Source of the DNA: an uncultured Eubacteriales bacterium
GTDB taxonomy: Bacteria > Bacillota > Clostridia > Oscillospirales > Acutalibacteraceae
Reading direction: 5' to 3'
Length of the DNA: 64,000 nt
NCBI GenBank assembly: GCA_934546985.1
Contig: CAKTEE010000004.1
Span: 62,001-126,000, forward strand
Part shown: positions 1 through 9,041 of the stretch, piece after piece
Position numbering within the stretch: the first letter of the stretch is position 1
Layout: every line of letters starts with the position of its first letter
Notes under the pieces: generated by a model
What the model was told of the DNA's origin: nothing
The model's input: the letters and a program-made list of their open reading frames with translations, nothing else
The model's database searches: none
Program-made: the position numbers and the translations under genes

Positions 1-365
1 ACGGCAAGGGAAGTAATACCGATGACAAATGTTTCTAAAAACAGAATTGAGGAAACTTTGCCTTTGCCCATACCCAGGCACATATAAAGTCCCAGTTCTT
101 TTTTCCGCCGCTTAATCAGGAACCCATTGGCATAAATAATCAAAAAGCCAAGGACAAATGCAATAAATACGGATGCACCAGAAATTACATTGGACAGCAA
201 TTTCACATATCCGCGTTGATTCTGGTTCAGTTCCAGCATAATAGACTGGTCGGCAATGGAATTAAACACATAGAAAATACAAACGGAAATCGTTAGCGTC
301 AGAAAATAAATGGTATAATCTTTCACGCTTTTCCTTACATTTTTAATCGCAAGCTTAGAGTACAT
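1..365 (-). CDS. FtsX/BceB-type ABC transporter permease, N-terminal part (cut by window edge)
   Basis: The reading frame starts at ATG 363-365 and overlaps the 3' end of the upstream ATPase gene by 11 bases, then runs off the left edge, so only about 121 residues are visible. They start MYSKLAIKNVRKSVKDYTIY, followed by a hydrophobic segment, a polar extracellular stretch, a second membrane segment and a basic loop (LIKRRKKELGLYMCLGMGKGK). That arrangement is typical of the first two helices of FtsX-fold permeases of the BceB/VraG class. With the overlapping ATPase it should form a membrane complex that senses or removes cell-wall-active peptides. Family membership is well supported; the substrate is inferred from the family. 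Confidence 0.8.
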   Translation of the reverse strand, partial: MYSKLAIKNVRKSVKDYTIYFLTLTISVCIFYVFNSIADQSIMLELNQNQRGYVKLLSNVISGASVFIAFVLGFLIIYANGFLIKRRKKELGLYMCLGMGKGKVSSILFLETFVIGITSLA

Positions 366-1122
366 TATTGCTGTCACCTCCAAGCAGGGTTACGACTTCA
401 ATAATCCTGTTAAAGAACTGTTTTCTTGTATCGCCGCCGCGCACAAGCTCGTTAAAAATTTTGCCGTCTTTAATAAACAGAATGCGGTGGGCATAGCTTG
501 CAGTAAACGCATCATGGGTTACCATGATAATCGTTGCCTGCAAATCCTGATTCAGCCGCTCAAAGCTTTCCAGCAAAACGCGGGAAGATTTGGAATCCAG
601 CGCGCCGGTCGGCTCATCGGCAAGCACAAGGGAGGGATTGGTAACAATCGCCCTTGCAGAGGCAACACGCTGTTTTTGCCCGCCGGAAATCTGATATGGA
701 TATTTGTTTAAAATATCATCAATTCCCAGCGTCCGCGCAACATCGCGCACACGTACGTCAATATCACGATGTGGGGTTTTTAATATCGTCAGCGCAAGGG
801 CGATATTTTCATAGGCAGTCAACGTATCCAGCAGGTTAAAATCCTGAAAGATAAAACCCAGTTCCTCCCGGCGGAAACGGGAAAGCTGTTTTGCATTCAG
901 AGCGGTGATGTCCTTATCCTGCACATAAATACCGCCGCTGGTCACTTTGTCAATTGTGGAAATACAGTTCAGCAGCGTAGTTTTACCGCTTCCCGACGGA
1001 CCCATAATACCCACAAACTCTCCTTTTTCCACGCGCAGACTGATTCCGTCAATGGCTTTTGTAACATTGCCGCGGCTCCCATAATATTTTTCAATATTAT
1101 TGACTTTTAATACGGTATTCAT
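355..1122 (-). CDS. BceA-like ABC transporter ATP-binding protein
   Basis: This 255-residue cytoplasmic ATPase has Walker A GPSGSGKTT at residues 41-49, a Q-loop in IFQDFNLLD, the signature SGGQ near 146-149 and Walker B LVLADEP near 166-171 followed by the D-loop GALD. The length and the FQDFNLLDTLT motif match the MacB/BceA group that partners FtsX-like permeases. Its stop overlaps the start of the permease gene, so the two are translationally coupled. The usual BceRS two-component system is not in view; it may lie beyond the left edge. The role in resistance to antimicrobial peptides is known for the family and inferred here. Confidence 0.9.
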   Translation of the reverse strand: MNTVLKVNNIEKYYGSRGNVTKAIDGISLRVEKGEFVGIMGPSGSGKTTLLNCISTIDKVTSGGIYVQDKDITALNAKQLSRFRREELGFIFQDFNLLDTLTAYENIALALTILKTPHRDIDVRVRDVARTLGIDDILNKYPYQISGGQKQRVASARAIVTNPSLVLADEPTGALDSKSSRVLLESFERLNQDLQATIIMVTHDAFTASYAHRILFIKDGKIFNELVRGGDTRKQFFNRIIEVVTLLGGDSNNVL

Positions 1123-1208
1123 AAGATCCCTCTTCCATTTCTTATTTGATTTCTGTTATAATTGTAACGCAAGCTATTCGCGGACGCCATCGTTTTGGCT
1201 TACGTTTT

Positions 1209-1226
1209 CCTTACAATTTTGTAAGG
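1209..1226. promoter_or_regulatory. Palindrome between divergent bceA-like and DUF3048 genes
   Basis: CCTTACAA and TTGTAAGG form perfect 8-bp arms separated by two bases, 87 bases upstream of the ABC ATPase start and 79 bases upstream of the lipoprotein start. BceR-like response regulators use inverted repeats of similar size, so this is a reasonable operator candidate for the transporter. No regulator is visible to test this. Confidence 0.4.
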
Positions 1227-1304
1227 TTCCCGCATGATGAATGTAAGAAACGGCATAATAACGGCAGAACAAAGACGTAATTCCGCAAACATTACAATCA
1301 GGAA

Positions 1305-2444
1305 ATGAGGCGTATGAAAATGTATCGCAAATTTTACCGCAGGGCACTAAGCGCCGCCATGTCAGCGCTGATTCTTCTTTCCTGCTTCAGCGGATGTTCT
1401 CCGCAGAATGAAGAAGACCCGACCCTTCCCGCAACGACCGCTGGAACTACCGCAGAGGCAACCACACAGGCGGCGACCACTGAGGCTGTTACCACACCTG
1501 CTGTTGACATGACAGGTAAAAATCCGCTCACTGGACTTGCCGCGCCAACCCTTACTGAGGTTTATCGCCGCCCGCTGGCCGTTATGATCAGCAACGCTGG
1601 CAAGGCACGCCCGCAGTGGGGGCTTTCCAAACCGGATATTGTTTTTGAAGGCTTGATTGAAGCCGGAGAAACCCGTATGATGGGCTTGTTCTCCGATTGG
1701 GAAAGCCTGCCTCAAATTGGTCCGCTCCGCAGTACCAGGCATGACTTTGTAGAACTGGCACAGGGCTTTGACGCGGCGCTGATTCATTGCGGCGGCAGTT
1801 ACCTTGCCTATGAATACATTAAAGCAAACAATTTAAAAACACTGGACGGCACAAAATATGACGGAAAATATTTTTTGCGTGACCAACAGCGCCGGACGGA
1901 ACGCGGTCTGGAACACAGCATGTACACCACCTCGGAGCTTACGCTGAAAGGCATAAAAGCATTGGGCATGGCGGAGGAAATTCAGGTTTCTTATCAATAC
2001 CCTCTTGCATTTGCGCCTGAGGACGCCCCGCAAAGCCTTTCCGGCGGCGCCTGCAATCAAATGGAAATGTCTTTTTCCAGTATTTCCAATGCAAAATTTG
2101 TTTATCAACCGACAGCCAAAAAGTATGTAAAATCATGGAAAGACAAGGTTATGACAGACGGAACAACGGGTGATGAAATCTCCTATACCAACGTTATTCT
2201 TCTATACACCACCGTAAATACAATAGATGACGACGACAAACACATGGAAATGGAACTAACCTCCGGTGAAGGCATTTATATCAGCAACGGGACTTACGCC
2301 AACATCCACTGGGAAAAGGGGACGGGCACACAGCCGCTGAAACTGCTGGATGCACAGAGTACTGGCAAACTCACCCTTAACGCAGGCAACACCTATATTG
2401 GCATTGTACCAAAAGAACGCAAAGAGAAAACCGTTATTTCATAA
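1305..2444 (+). CDS. DUF3048 (YerB-like) lipoprotein
   Basis: The 379-residue product has a basic N-terminus, a hydrophobic segment and a lipobox ending FSGC, so it should be lipid-anchored outside the membrane. A Thr/Ala-rich linker (about residues 40-68) precedes the conserved DUF3048 region beginning NPLTGL and including RPLAVMISN, GLSKPDIVFE, GPLRSTRHDF and, near the C-terminus, GNTYIGIVP. The family (B. subtilis YerB) is widespread in Firmicutes and its biochemical role is not established. A second in-frame ATG at 1314 is an equally possible start. The gene stands alone and ends at a strong terminator. Confidence 0.85.
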   Translation: MRRMKMYRKFYRRALSAAMSALILLSCFSGCSPQNEEDPTLPATTAGTTAEATTQAATTEAVTTPAVDMTGKNPLTGLAAPTLTEVYRRPLAVMISNAGKARPQWGLSKPDIVFEGLIEAGETRMMGLFSDWESLPQIGPLRSTRHDFVELAQGFDAALIHCGGSYLAYEYIKANNLKTLDGTKYDGKYFLRDQQRRTERGLEHSMYTTSELTLKGIKALGMAEEIQVSYQYPLAFAPEDAPQSLSGGACNQMEMSFSSISNAKFVYQPTAKKYVKSWKDKVMTDGTTGDEISYTNVILLYTTVNTIDDDDKHMEMELTSGEGIYISNGTYANIHWEKGTGTQPLKLLDAQSTGKLTLNAGNTYIGIVPKERKEKTVIS

Positions 2445-2450
2445 TGGCAA

Positions 2451-2486
2451 AAACCGCCCGTACAGATTTTGTACGGACGGTTTTTT
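2451..2486 (+). terminator. Intrinsic terminator after the DUF3048 gene
   Basis: Arms CCGCCCGTAC and GTACGGACGG (one mismatch) enclose a 7-base loop and are followed by six T residues, nine bases after the stop codon. Confidence 0.9.
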
Positions 2487-2808
2487 ATGAAGCTGTTTTT
2501 GTCACAGCACACTGCTTCTATTCTTAGATTCGCCAATTACTGCACCCGATTTTTAAAACCTTAAAATAATAAGTTTCATTTTCTCTTGCATTTGTCTGGT
2601 TTCTACCAAGCAATGCCGAATTTTTCAGGAAATATCAGTTTAACCTTATCATTATCATTCCAAAAAGAAAGGAAAAATCTGACGTTATCCCTATCATTAT
2701 ATATCCATTAAAAACAATCACAGTTGCAGCGATTGTTTGCGTACACAATTAATTTATACACAGTTTTCAGGTATATGATAAAATGAACCCCCGGCAATGC
2801 TTGCTTTT
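2487..2808. other. AT-rich intergenic stretch, nothing recognised
   Basis: This spacer lies between two genes whose 3' ends face each other. I see no supported reading frame, promoter pair or RNA fold in it. Confidence 0.5.
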
Positions 2809-4503
2809 TTAAGAAAGCTGCTCACACGCCGAACAGGAATGATCTGCCACCGCATGATCCGCTACCACTGATTCATACAATCGGTAACCGCCGGAAAGGT
2901 TATAGCAATTAAACCCATAGCCCGTCAGAAGCCGGCAGGCAATATAACTCCGCAATCCGCTGTGGCAATGAACATAAATCGGCTTACTTTTGTCCAGCTC
3001 ATGAATATGCCCGCGCAGTTCATCCAACGGGATATGGATAAACCCTTCAATATAACCTGCGGCACGTTCTTCATCTGTACGAACATCCAGTAAGGTTACA
3101 CTTCCGTCCCTCGGCAGTCCTGCAACATCATGCCAGTGGAAATTTTTAACTTTCCCTGTTAATGTATTTTCTATAACAAAGCCTGCCATATTCACCGGAT
3201 CTTTTGCAGAAGAATACGGCGGTGCATAGCAAAGTTCCAACTGCGCTAAATCATATGCCGTCATCTTTCCGCGGATTGCAACGGCAAACACATCACAGCG
3301 TTTATCTACACCATCAAAACCAAAAAGCTGTGCACCGAGGATACGTCCGGTGCTTTTTTCATATACCGTCTTAACCGACATATTCTTGCCGCCGGGATAA
3401 TAACCGGCATGAGACGGGGAATAAGTGAAAATTTTATCATAATCCATCCCCGCTGTTTTTGCCGCATTTTCACTTAATCCGGTAAAAGCCAAAGTCATAT
3501 CAAAAATTTTCATCACAGAAGAACCCTGCGTGCCGATATATCTGCTCCCTAATCCGCAGATATTATCAGCGGCAATACGTCCCTGCCGGTTCGCAGGCCC
3601 TGCCATGGGAATATAACCTTTTTGACCGGTGACAAAATTTGTGATTTCCACTGCATCGCCCACAGCATAAATATCGGAATCAGAAGTCAGCATTTGCTCA
3701 TCAGTAACAATTGCGCCAAAACTGTTGCATGTCAACCCCGCATTTTGTGCAAGCTCAGTGTCCGGACGTCCTCCCGCCGTAAACACGACCATATCTGCCG
3801 TTAAGGTACACTTTGTTGTTTCAATACAGAGAGGCTCTCCTTCCTCCCCGCGGATACTTTGAACTCCTTGATTCAAGTACAATTCTACTCCGTTGTGTTG
3901 CATACAACGGTGCAGTTCACTTGCCATATCCTGATCAATCTGCACAATCAAATGTGCCGCAATATCTACTACAGCAACCGCAAGACCAGCGGCACGCAGA
4001 TTTTCCGCCATTTCCACTCCGCTGAACCCTCCGCCGATAACCACGGCGCGGGAAGGCTTCTTTTCTTCAATAAAATTACGCATTTTCAGGGTATCGGGAA
4101 TATCCCGCAAAGTAAATACGCGGGGATTGTCAATACCGGCAATCGGCGGACGCACTAATTTCGTGCCTGTGGCAAGAATCAGCTTATCGTAGCTTTCTGT
4201 ATAAACCTCGCCTGTACGGACATTTTTTACAGTTACTGTCTTTTCTTCTTTATTCACCGCCGTGACTTCGCTTAGCACGCGCACATCCACACGAAACCTG
4301 CGATAAAAGCTTTCCGGTGTTTGCAGGAGCAATGCAGATTTTTTCTGTATCGTTCCTCCCACATAATAAGGCATGCCACAGTTCGCAAAGGAGATATATT
4401 CCCCGCGCTCAAACATGACGATTTCTGCCTGCTCATCCAATCTACGCAGACGCGCCGCCGCAGAAGCACCGCCTGCTACACCGCCGACAATTACTGTTTT
4501 CAT
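2809..4503 (-). CDS. CoA-disulfide reductase-like FAD oxidoreductase fused to a rhodanese domain
   Basis: The start chosen is the ATG at 4503, preceded by CAGGGGGATT; a longer frame from 4527 lacks this site. The protein has about 564 residues. An N-terminal FAD dinucleotide-binding motif (VIVGGVAGGASAAARLRR) is followed by SFANCGMPYY with the redox Cys42, which marks the single-cysteine CoA-disulfide reductase family. An NAD(P)H-binding GGGFSGVEMAE and a second FAD motif (SDIYAVGDAVE) follow. The last 100 or so residues form a rhodanese domain with active-site loop CHSGLRS. Fusions of this type reduce CoA disulfide, persulfides or polysulfides. The C-terminal tail adds a CSAC motif. No neighbour clarifies the substrate. 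Confidence 0.9.
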   Translation of the reverse strand: MKTVIVGGVAGGASAAARLRRLDEQAEIVMFERGEYISFANCGMPYYVGGTIQKKSALLLQTPESFYRRFRVDVRVLSEVTAVNKEEKTVTVKNVRTGEVYTESYDKLILATGTKLVRPPIAGIDNPRVFTLRDIPDTLKMRNFIEEKKPSRAVVIGGGFSGVEMAENLRAAGLAVAVVDIAAHLIVQIDQDMASELHRCMQHNGVELYLNQGVQSIRGEEGEPLCIETTKCTLTADMVVFTAGGRPDTELAQNAGLTCNSFGAIVTDEQMLTSDSDIYAVGDAVEITNFVTGQKGYIPMAGPANRQGRIAADNICGLGSRYIGTQGSSVMKIFDMTLAFTGLSENAAKTAGMDYDKIFTYSPSHAGYYPGGKNMSVKTVYEKSTGRILGAQLFGFDGVDKRCDVFAVAIRGKMTAYDLAQLELCYAPPYSSAKDPVNMAGFVIENTLTGKVKNFHWHDVAGLPRDGSVTLLDVRTDEERAAGYIEGFIHIPLDELRGHIHELDKSKPIYVHCHSGLRSYIACRLLTGYGFNCYNLSGGYRLYESVVADHAVADHSCSACEQLS

Positions 4504-4614
4504 AGCAAATCCCCCTGTCCGTTTCATCCTGTGATTTTTTTATTTGTTCTATCAGTTTAGCATATCCCATCGAAAAAGTAAAATCAATTCTTTTTCCGCA
4601 CAGCTCTCTGACGA

Positions 4615-4647
4615 TAAAAAAGCCGGAACTATAACAGTTCCGACTTT
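4615..4647 (-). terminator. Terminator after the 81-residue membrane protein gene
   Basis: Read on the minus strand, CGGAACT and AGTTCCG pair around a short loop and are followed by a run of T residues, just past the stop codon. Confidence 0.8.
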
Positions 4648-4649
4648 CA

Positions 4650-4895
4650 TTATTTTTCTAATTTCAGTTTATCCAGCTTAACGGAAAAGAACACCCATGC
4701 AAAAAGAGCAAGAAGCAACAGTGGTATGTAATACCTTCCCGTAAAATATATCTCTCCATACCACGGGAATTCCATATTCTGCGCCAGATAATTCAGCGCC
4801 ATATTCCAACCGACATGCATAAAAGCAATAATCCCCAAAAATATGAGAATCATAAGGCTGGCCCGTCTGCCTTTCTCCAAAAAAGCCTGATCCAT
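4650..4895 (-). CDS. Small two-helix membrane protein, unknown function
   Basis: The likely start is the ATG at 4895, preceded by AGGAGGTG with correct spacing; the longer frame from 4988 lacks a ribosome binding site and would begin with unlikely sequence. The 81-residue product has a basic N-terminus, a helix (LMILIFLGIIAFMHVGW), a short outside loop rich in aromatics and a second helix (YIPLLLLALFAWVFF) followed by a Lys-rich tail. I do not recognise the family. It follows yitT by 89 bases on the same strand and is probably co-transcribed with it. Confidence 0.65.
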   Translation of the reverse strand: MDQAFLEKGRRASLMILIFLGIIAFMHVGWNMALNYLAQNMEFPWYGEIYFTGRYYIPLLLLALFAWVFFSVKLDKLKLEK

Positions 4896-4984
4896 CCTGC
4901 ACCTCCTGCTTGTTCTCCTGAATATATCCCTTTCTTTCATTTCAGCAAAAAACTGTATGCAAATTGCACCCATACAGGGTGCTG

Positions 4985-5896
4985 TCAAGTTTTCGGGGAT
5001 TGAAATCCTTCTCCCAAAATTTCACCAACTTCTGTAATCATCATAAATGCATTTGGGTCAAAACGGCGTACCAATGCCCGCAAACGATAAAGCTCATTCC
5101 TGCGCACAGCGCACATAAGCACATCCTTATCACCGCCGGTATAACCACCCTTACCGGGTAAAACGGTGATTCCCCGCTCCATAGATTTTGTCACTGCTTC
5201 TGCAATTTCACCGCCTTTATCGGTGATAACCATCATCAATTTGCCGTTGCCGGTGCCATAAAGCACAGTATCAATAACTTTAGAACTGACAAAAATCAGG
5301 ATGGATGCATAAAGCACACTATCCAAACTGCGAAATACCAATCCACCGAGTATTACAACCAACATATCCACGCCTAAAATCAGCCGCCCAAAGGATAGAT
5401 AAGGCCATTTTAACTGAAGTAGTCGTGCAAGGATATCCGTGCCCCCTGTGGTCGCTCCCCTCAGAAAAACCAGCACCAGCCCGCCGCCGGCAAGCAACCC
5501 GCCAAAAATAGCGGAAAGCAGTTTATCCTCTGTGTAAGCGGGCAGAAAGGGTTTTAAAACATCCACAAATACAGAAACCAACACCGTCGCCATAAGTGTA
5601 CGCAGTATCATATATCTGCCAAGCTTGATAAAACCGATAATCAACAAAGGTACATTGAGTATAAACATCATGATACCAACCGGCGCGGCAGTCAGGTGCT
5701 CAATAATAATAGCAAGACCTGTTACACCGCCTGGGGCAAATTGGTTTGGTGATGTGAACATGTTAACAGAAATTGCATACAGCACCGCCCCTGCCGTCAT
5801 AAACAATAAATCAATGAATATTATCTTCAAAGGAAGTTTTTTATATTCACGTTTATCTTTTATTTTTTTTGTTTTTTGGGTTTTATTACGAGCCAT
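4985..5896 (-). CDS. YitT family membrane protein (DUF2179 C-terminus)
   Basis: This 303-residue protein has a Lys-rich cytoplasmic N-terminus, about five hydrophobic segments beginning IIFIDLLFMTAGAVLYA, and the family motif SPNQFAPGGVTGLA. Its soluble C-terminus carries LPGKGGYTGGDKDVLMCAV and DPNAFMMI, typical of the DUF2179 domain. YitT proteins are common in Firmicutes, often several per genome, and have no settled function. It lies 31 bases behind mrnC, suggesting the run obgE-mrnC-yitT is one transcript. Confidence 0.9.
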   Translation of the reverse strand: MARNKTQKTKKIKDKREYKKLPLKIIFIDLLFMTAGAVLYAISVNMFTSPNQFAPGGVTGLAIIIEHLTAAPVGIMMFILNVPLLIIGFIKLGRYMILRTLMATVLVSVFVDVLKPFLPAYTEDKLLSAIFGGLLAGGGLVLVFLRGATTGGTDILARLLQLKWPYLSFGRLILGVDMLVVILGGLVFRSLDSVLYASILIFVSSKVIDTVLYGTGNGKLMMVITDKGGEIAEAVTKSMERGITVLPGKGGYTGGDKDVLMCAVRRNELYRLRALVRRFDPNAFMMITEVGEILGEGFQSPKT

Positions 5897-5927
5897 TGCC
5901 GGTTCTCCCTTCTATTCAAACGGGAGG

Positions 5928-6335
5928 TTATAGATGTGCCTCACCATCTGCTATCAGGCTGAAAACCTCACGCAAGCGTTTGGTTTCCCCCTTTAAGTAC
6001 CAGTAACCAAACAATGCCTCCAAGCCAGTTGCATAGTGGTAATCACTTTCCGACTGGTTTTTTGGCGTATGTCCTGTACGCGCATTCCTGCCGCGCTTAA
6101 ACACCGCTTCCTCCGCTTCCTTCAGCTCAGGCAGAATCCTCCGTGCCGCCGCGGCTTGGGCATCCGCTCTTACCTGTGCAACACTGAGCTTATGCAAATC
6201 GTTCACCGGTCGGTTAGCCAAGCAAACCAGCCGTTCCCGCACCAACAGTTCAAACACGCAATCGCCTACGTAAGCCAGCGTCAGCGGGCTCATCGTTCTG
6301 ATATCGCATTCCATATCCTTTAAAAATCTATCCAT
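5928..6335 (-). CDS. mrnC: Mini-ribonuclease III
   Basis: The 135-residue protein carries the RNase III-like catalytic region without a double-stranded-RNA-binding domain: LAYVGDCVFELLVRERL near the N-terminus with the catalytic Asp of YVGD, and SDYHYATGLEALFGYWYL near the C-terminus with the second acidic cluster. In Bacillus, Mini-III trims both ends of the 23S rRNA precursor. It lies 21 bases behind obgE, another ribosome-assembly gene, consistent with that job. Length and motifs are normal for the family. Confidence 0.93.
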   Translation of the reverse strand: MDRFLKDMECDIRTMSPLTLAYVGDCVFELLVRERLVCLANRPVNDLHKLSVAQVRADAQAAAARRILPELKEAEEAVFKRGRNARTGHTPKNQSESDYHYATGLEALFGYWYLKGETKRLREVFSLIADGEAHL

Positions 6336-6356
6336 GTCTGATTATCCTTTTAACTT

Positions 6357-7634
6357 TTACGGTACATATTCAAACTCAATATCATAAATACTGACGATGT
6401 CGCCCTCCTGTATTCCCCGTTCCACAAGGGCGTCAAACACACCTGCCTCCTGAAGAGAACGCTGCATATATTGCAGTGATTCGTAATCCTCCAAATTGAC
6501 ATTGCTTAAAATACGGGCAATCCATTCGCCTTCTACCATATAAACGCCATCCTGCACCTGAACGGTGAATTCCCGTTTTTTCGGCGCCATCAGTTCCTCC
6601 AGCGGGACTGGTTCCGCTTCATACTCACGGATTGGCGGCAATGCGGCAAGCTTTGCCGCAATGGCATTGACAATCTCCTGCGTACCTTCGGCAATTGGGG
6701 CTATCATTTCATAATAATCATAGCCTTTGCCTATAATATATTCTCTTAATCTGGCAAGGTGTTCTTCTTCTGCCAAATCAATTTTATTTGCCACCACTAT
6801 TTGCGGGCGTTTTGCAAGCTCCGCGTCAAAAACTGCAAGCTCACGGTTAATTGTTTCAAAATCTTCTATTGGGTCACGTCCTTCACTGCCTGCCGCGTCC
6901 AGCACATGAACCAGCATGCGGCATCGGTCTACATGACGCAGAAACTCATGACCCAACCCTACGCCTTCCCCTGCGCCTTCAATCAGACCGGGGATATCCG
7001 CCATGACAAAAGAAGAACCTTCCGCCACACGGACTACGCCCAACACCGGAGTAAGGGTAGTAAAATGATAATTTGCAATTTTAGGCTTTGCTTCGCTCAC
7101 TACGGAAACCAACGTAGATTTCCCAACATTCGGAAAACCGATCAGCCCCACATCCGCAAGGAGCTTCAGTTCTAAAATTACCTCACGGCTTTCACCCGGC
7201 ATACCGCCCTTCGCAAAACGGGGGCACTGGCGGGTTGGTGTAGCAAAATGGGCGTTTCCCCAACCGCCGCGCCCGCCTTTGGCGGCAATAAAACGTTCCA
7301 TACTGGACATATCCGCCATTACACGGCCAGTCTCTGCATCTTTAATAATCGTTCCGCGGGGCACGCGTACAACCAAATCTTCCGCCGCCTTGCCAAAGCG
7401 CCGCCCGCCGTCTCCGTCCTTGCCTGCTTCCGCAGCATATTTACGCTTATAACGGAAATCTGCAAGGGTAGATATATTATCATCCACCTCAAAAACAATA
7501 TTGCCGCCGCGACCGCCGTCACCGCCATCAGGGCCACCCGCTGCAACATACTTTTCACGATGGAATGCAACTTTACCGTTGCCGCCGCTGCCTGCTTTGA
7601 TTAAAATTTTCGCGTAATCAATAAAAATACTCAT
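6357..7634 (-). CDS. obgE: Ribosome-assembly GTPase Obg
   Basis: The start at 7634 (MSIFIDYAKI) matches the family N-terminus and has an AAGGAT site upstream; a longer frame from 7670 adds 12 unconvincing residues. The 425-residue protein has the Gly-rich Obg fold (AGSGGNGKVAFHREKYV, GGPDGGDGGRGGN), a GTPase domain with G1 GFPNVGKST, the conserved switch sequence YHFTTLTP, G3 DIPGLIEG and G4 NKID, and the C-terminal OCT domain. Obg binds the 50S subunit late in assembly and responds to (p)ppGpp. It is normally downstream of rplU-rpmA; here a 4-helix membrane protein gene intervenes. Confidence 0.97.
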   Translation of the reverse strand: MSIFIDYAKILIKAGSGGNGKVAFHREKYVAAGGPDGGDGGRGGNIVFEVDDNISTLADFRYKRKYAAEAGKDGDGGRRFGKAAEDLVVRVPRGTIIKDAETGRVMADMSSMERFIAAKGGRGGWGNAHFATPTRQCPRFAKGGMPGESREVILELKLLADVGLIGFPNVGKSTLVSVVSEAKPKIANYHFTTLTPVLGVVRVAEGSSFVMADIPGLIEGAGEGVGLGHEFLRHVDRCRMLVHVLDAAGSEGRDPIEDFETINRELAVFDAELAKRPQIVVANKIDLAEEEHLARLREYIIGKGYDYYEMIAPIAEGTQEIVNAIAAKLAALPPIREYEAEPVPLEELMAPKKREFTVQVQDGVYMVEGEWIARILSNVNLEDYESLQYMQRSLQEAGVFDALVERGIQEGDIVSIYDIEFEYVP

Positions 7635-8147
7635 ACTTTTATAAATCCTTACTCTTTCGTGTTCCCGCAAAGGCGGGCACCTATCCTGCGCCCAAAGGCA
7701 CGCTGTCTGCTACTATTATACACGATAACTGCCGTTTTTAAAACATTGTTTTCCATAATTGCTGAAAACAATATCTTTCAAAAAGCTTTTCGTATATTTC
7801 TGCTGGTTCCTGCCTCCATAGATGAATAAATCTTAAAAGAAAAGAATTCGGTACTTTTAATTTTTCCATAGTATAATGTCTATAAAGTAAATATCATATC
7901 AAAATATATTAAAGCTTTAATAACAAAAGAGGTTTGGGGTAAATACTTTGATTGCTCACGAAATAGTTATTGCAAAAATGCTGTGCAGCATGCTAATGCC
8001 AGCCACCGTTGCTATTTATAATGAAACGTCTGACATAAAAGAAAATGCCGTGGCAGATGTTTTTTGCTGTATTCAAACCGGCAATTCATCTGCTAATAAA
8101 ATCCCTTGCCAACAGATAACGATGTCAAACTAATATTTTTTCTATTA
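7635..8147. other. Intergenic stretch upstream of obgE
   Basis: On the minus strand there is a TATAAT at 7715-7720, about 80 bases before the obgE start, without a good -35. A GC-rich hairpin (CCGC and GCGG arms around CTTT, near 7657-7677) sits in the resulting leader. A plus-strand frame at 7948-8133 opens with TTG and lacks a plausible ribosome binding site, so I do not call it. Confidence 0.4.
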
Positions 8148-8576
8148 CTAGGTTTCTTTCTGCTTGTTTTTCGCTTTTCTTTTCTGAAATGCTGTAAGCC
8201 CAACCGCAGTGACAGCGGCAAGTATAAAACCTAAAAATAAACAGATAAAAATAATGGGCAACATAAATTCTCTACTCAAGGAACTTTCTGGAAAAATAAG
8301 AGAATAACATTTCCCTAAAAAACCGCTGTATAAATAAATAAGAAACGTAATAATTCCTGATGTAATCGACAAAGCCCATGATGTGAGCATTTCCTGATAC
8401 GTTTTGCCTGCCAGTAATATACCTGTAACCAAATTGGTAACAACGGAAGCAACTATAATGATGAATTTAAAATCAAGATTTAATACCCAAAGTAAAATAT
8501 CTGTCCCATATCCAAATGATACAAAAAAGATCCCTGCAAGAATTCCTCTAATCATTGCATATTTCAATAATGTCAA
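8148..8576 (-). CDS. Four-helix membrane protein, unknown function
   Basis: The product of up to 142 residues has four hydrophobic segments (GILAGIFFVSFGYG, FIIIVASVVTNLVTGILLAG, WALSITSGIITFLIYLYSGF and PIIFICLFLGFILAAVTAVG) and a Lys-rich cytoplasmic tail. I do not recognise a family. The start is uncertain: TTG at 8576, TTG at 8567 (which has AGGGG at good spacing) or ATG at 8558. It sits between rpmA and obgE where Bacillus has spo0B, but it shows no resemblance to that phosphotransferase. A strong terminator separates it from rpmA. Confidence 0.6.
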   Translation of the reverse strand: MTLLKYAMIRGILAGIFFVSFGYGTDILLWVLNLDFKFIIIVASVVTNLVTGILLAGKTYQEMLTSWALSITSGIITFLIYLYSGFLGKCYSLIFPESSLSREFMLPIIFICLFLGFILAAVTAVGLTAFQKRKAKNKQKET

Positions 8577-8689
8577 CCCCTATTGATGTAAAATTTCGAC
8601 TCTCCCCTTTTCAACATAAAACTCTTTTGAGTTTTCAACAAACGTTGAAAGTTTTGTGGAGAACTAAATTCCGTCTATTTTTTGTTAAA

Positions 8690-8724
8690 ACAAAAACGGC
8701 GTTCCGCAGTATTTGCGGAACGCC
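8690..8724 (-). terminator. Terminator after rpmA
   Basis: Perfect 11-bp arms (GGCGTTCCGCA with TGCGGAACGCC) around a 5-base loop are followed on the minus strand by GTTTTTGTTTT. It closes the rplU-prp-rpmA operon. Confidence 0.93.
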
Positions 8725-8756
8725 ACTGTTACCTTATGAAAGTTTTCCGCAGCAAC

Positions 8757-9041
8757 TTACTGCTCTACAGGATAAACGCTAACCTGTTTGCGGTCTTTAC
8801 CCATACGCTCAAATTTAACTTTACCGTCAACCAAAGCGAACAGGGTATCATCAGAACCCTTGCCAACGTTCTGACCTGGGTGAATATGTGTGCCGCGCTG
8901 ACGAACGAGGATATTGCCGCCGAGAACGAACTGACCGTCCGCACGCTTTACGCCGAGACGCTTAGCTTCAGAGTCACGGCCGTTCTTTGTAGAACCAACG
9001 CCCTTTTTATGAGCGAAAAGCTGAATGTTTATTTTAAGCAT
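8757..9041 (-). CDS. rpmA: 50S ribosomal protein L27 with cleavable leader
   Basis: This 94-residue protein starts MLKINIQLFAHKKGVGSTKNGRD. The first nine residues are the Firmicute-type extension, normally removed by the cysteine protease Prp after the LQxF-like motif so that the mature N-terminus can reach the peptidyl transferase centre. Hallmark sequences GGNILVRQRGTHIHPGQNVG and DGKVKFE are present. The gene overlaps the 3' end of prp, encoding that protease. Confidence 0.97.
   Translation of the reverse strand: MLKINIQLFAHKKGVGSTKNGRDSEAKRLGVKRADGQFVLGGNILVRQRGTHIHPGQNVGKGSDDTLFALVDGKVKFERMGKDRKQVSVYPVEQ

Noticed and set aside
7948..8133. 61-codon plus-strand frame starting with TTG
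   Set aside because: No ribosome binding site at a workable distance, no recognisable protein pattern, and it lies in a leader region of the opposite strand.
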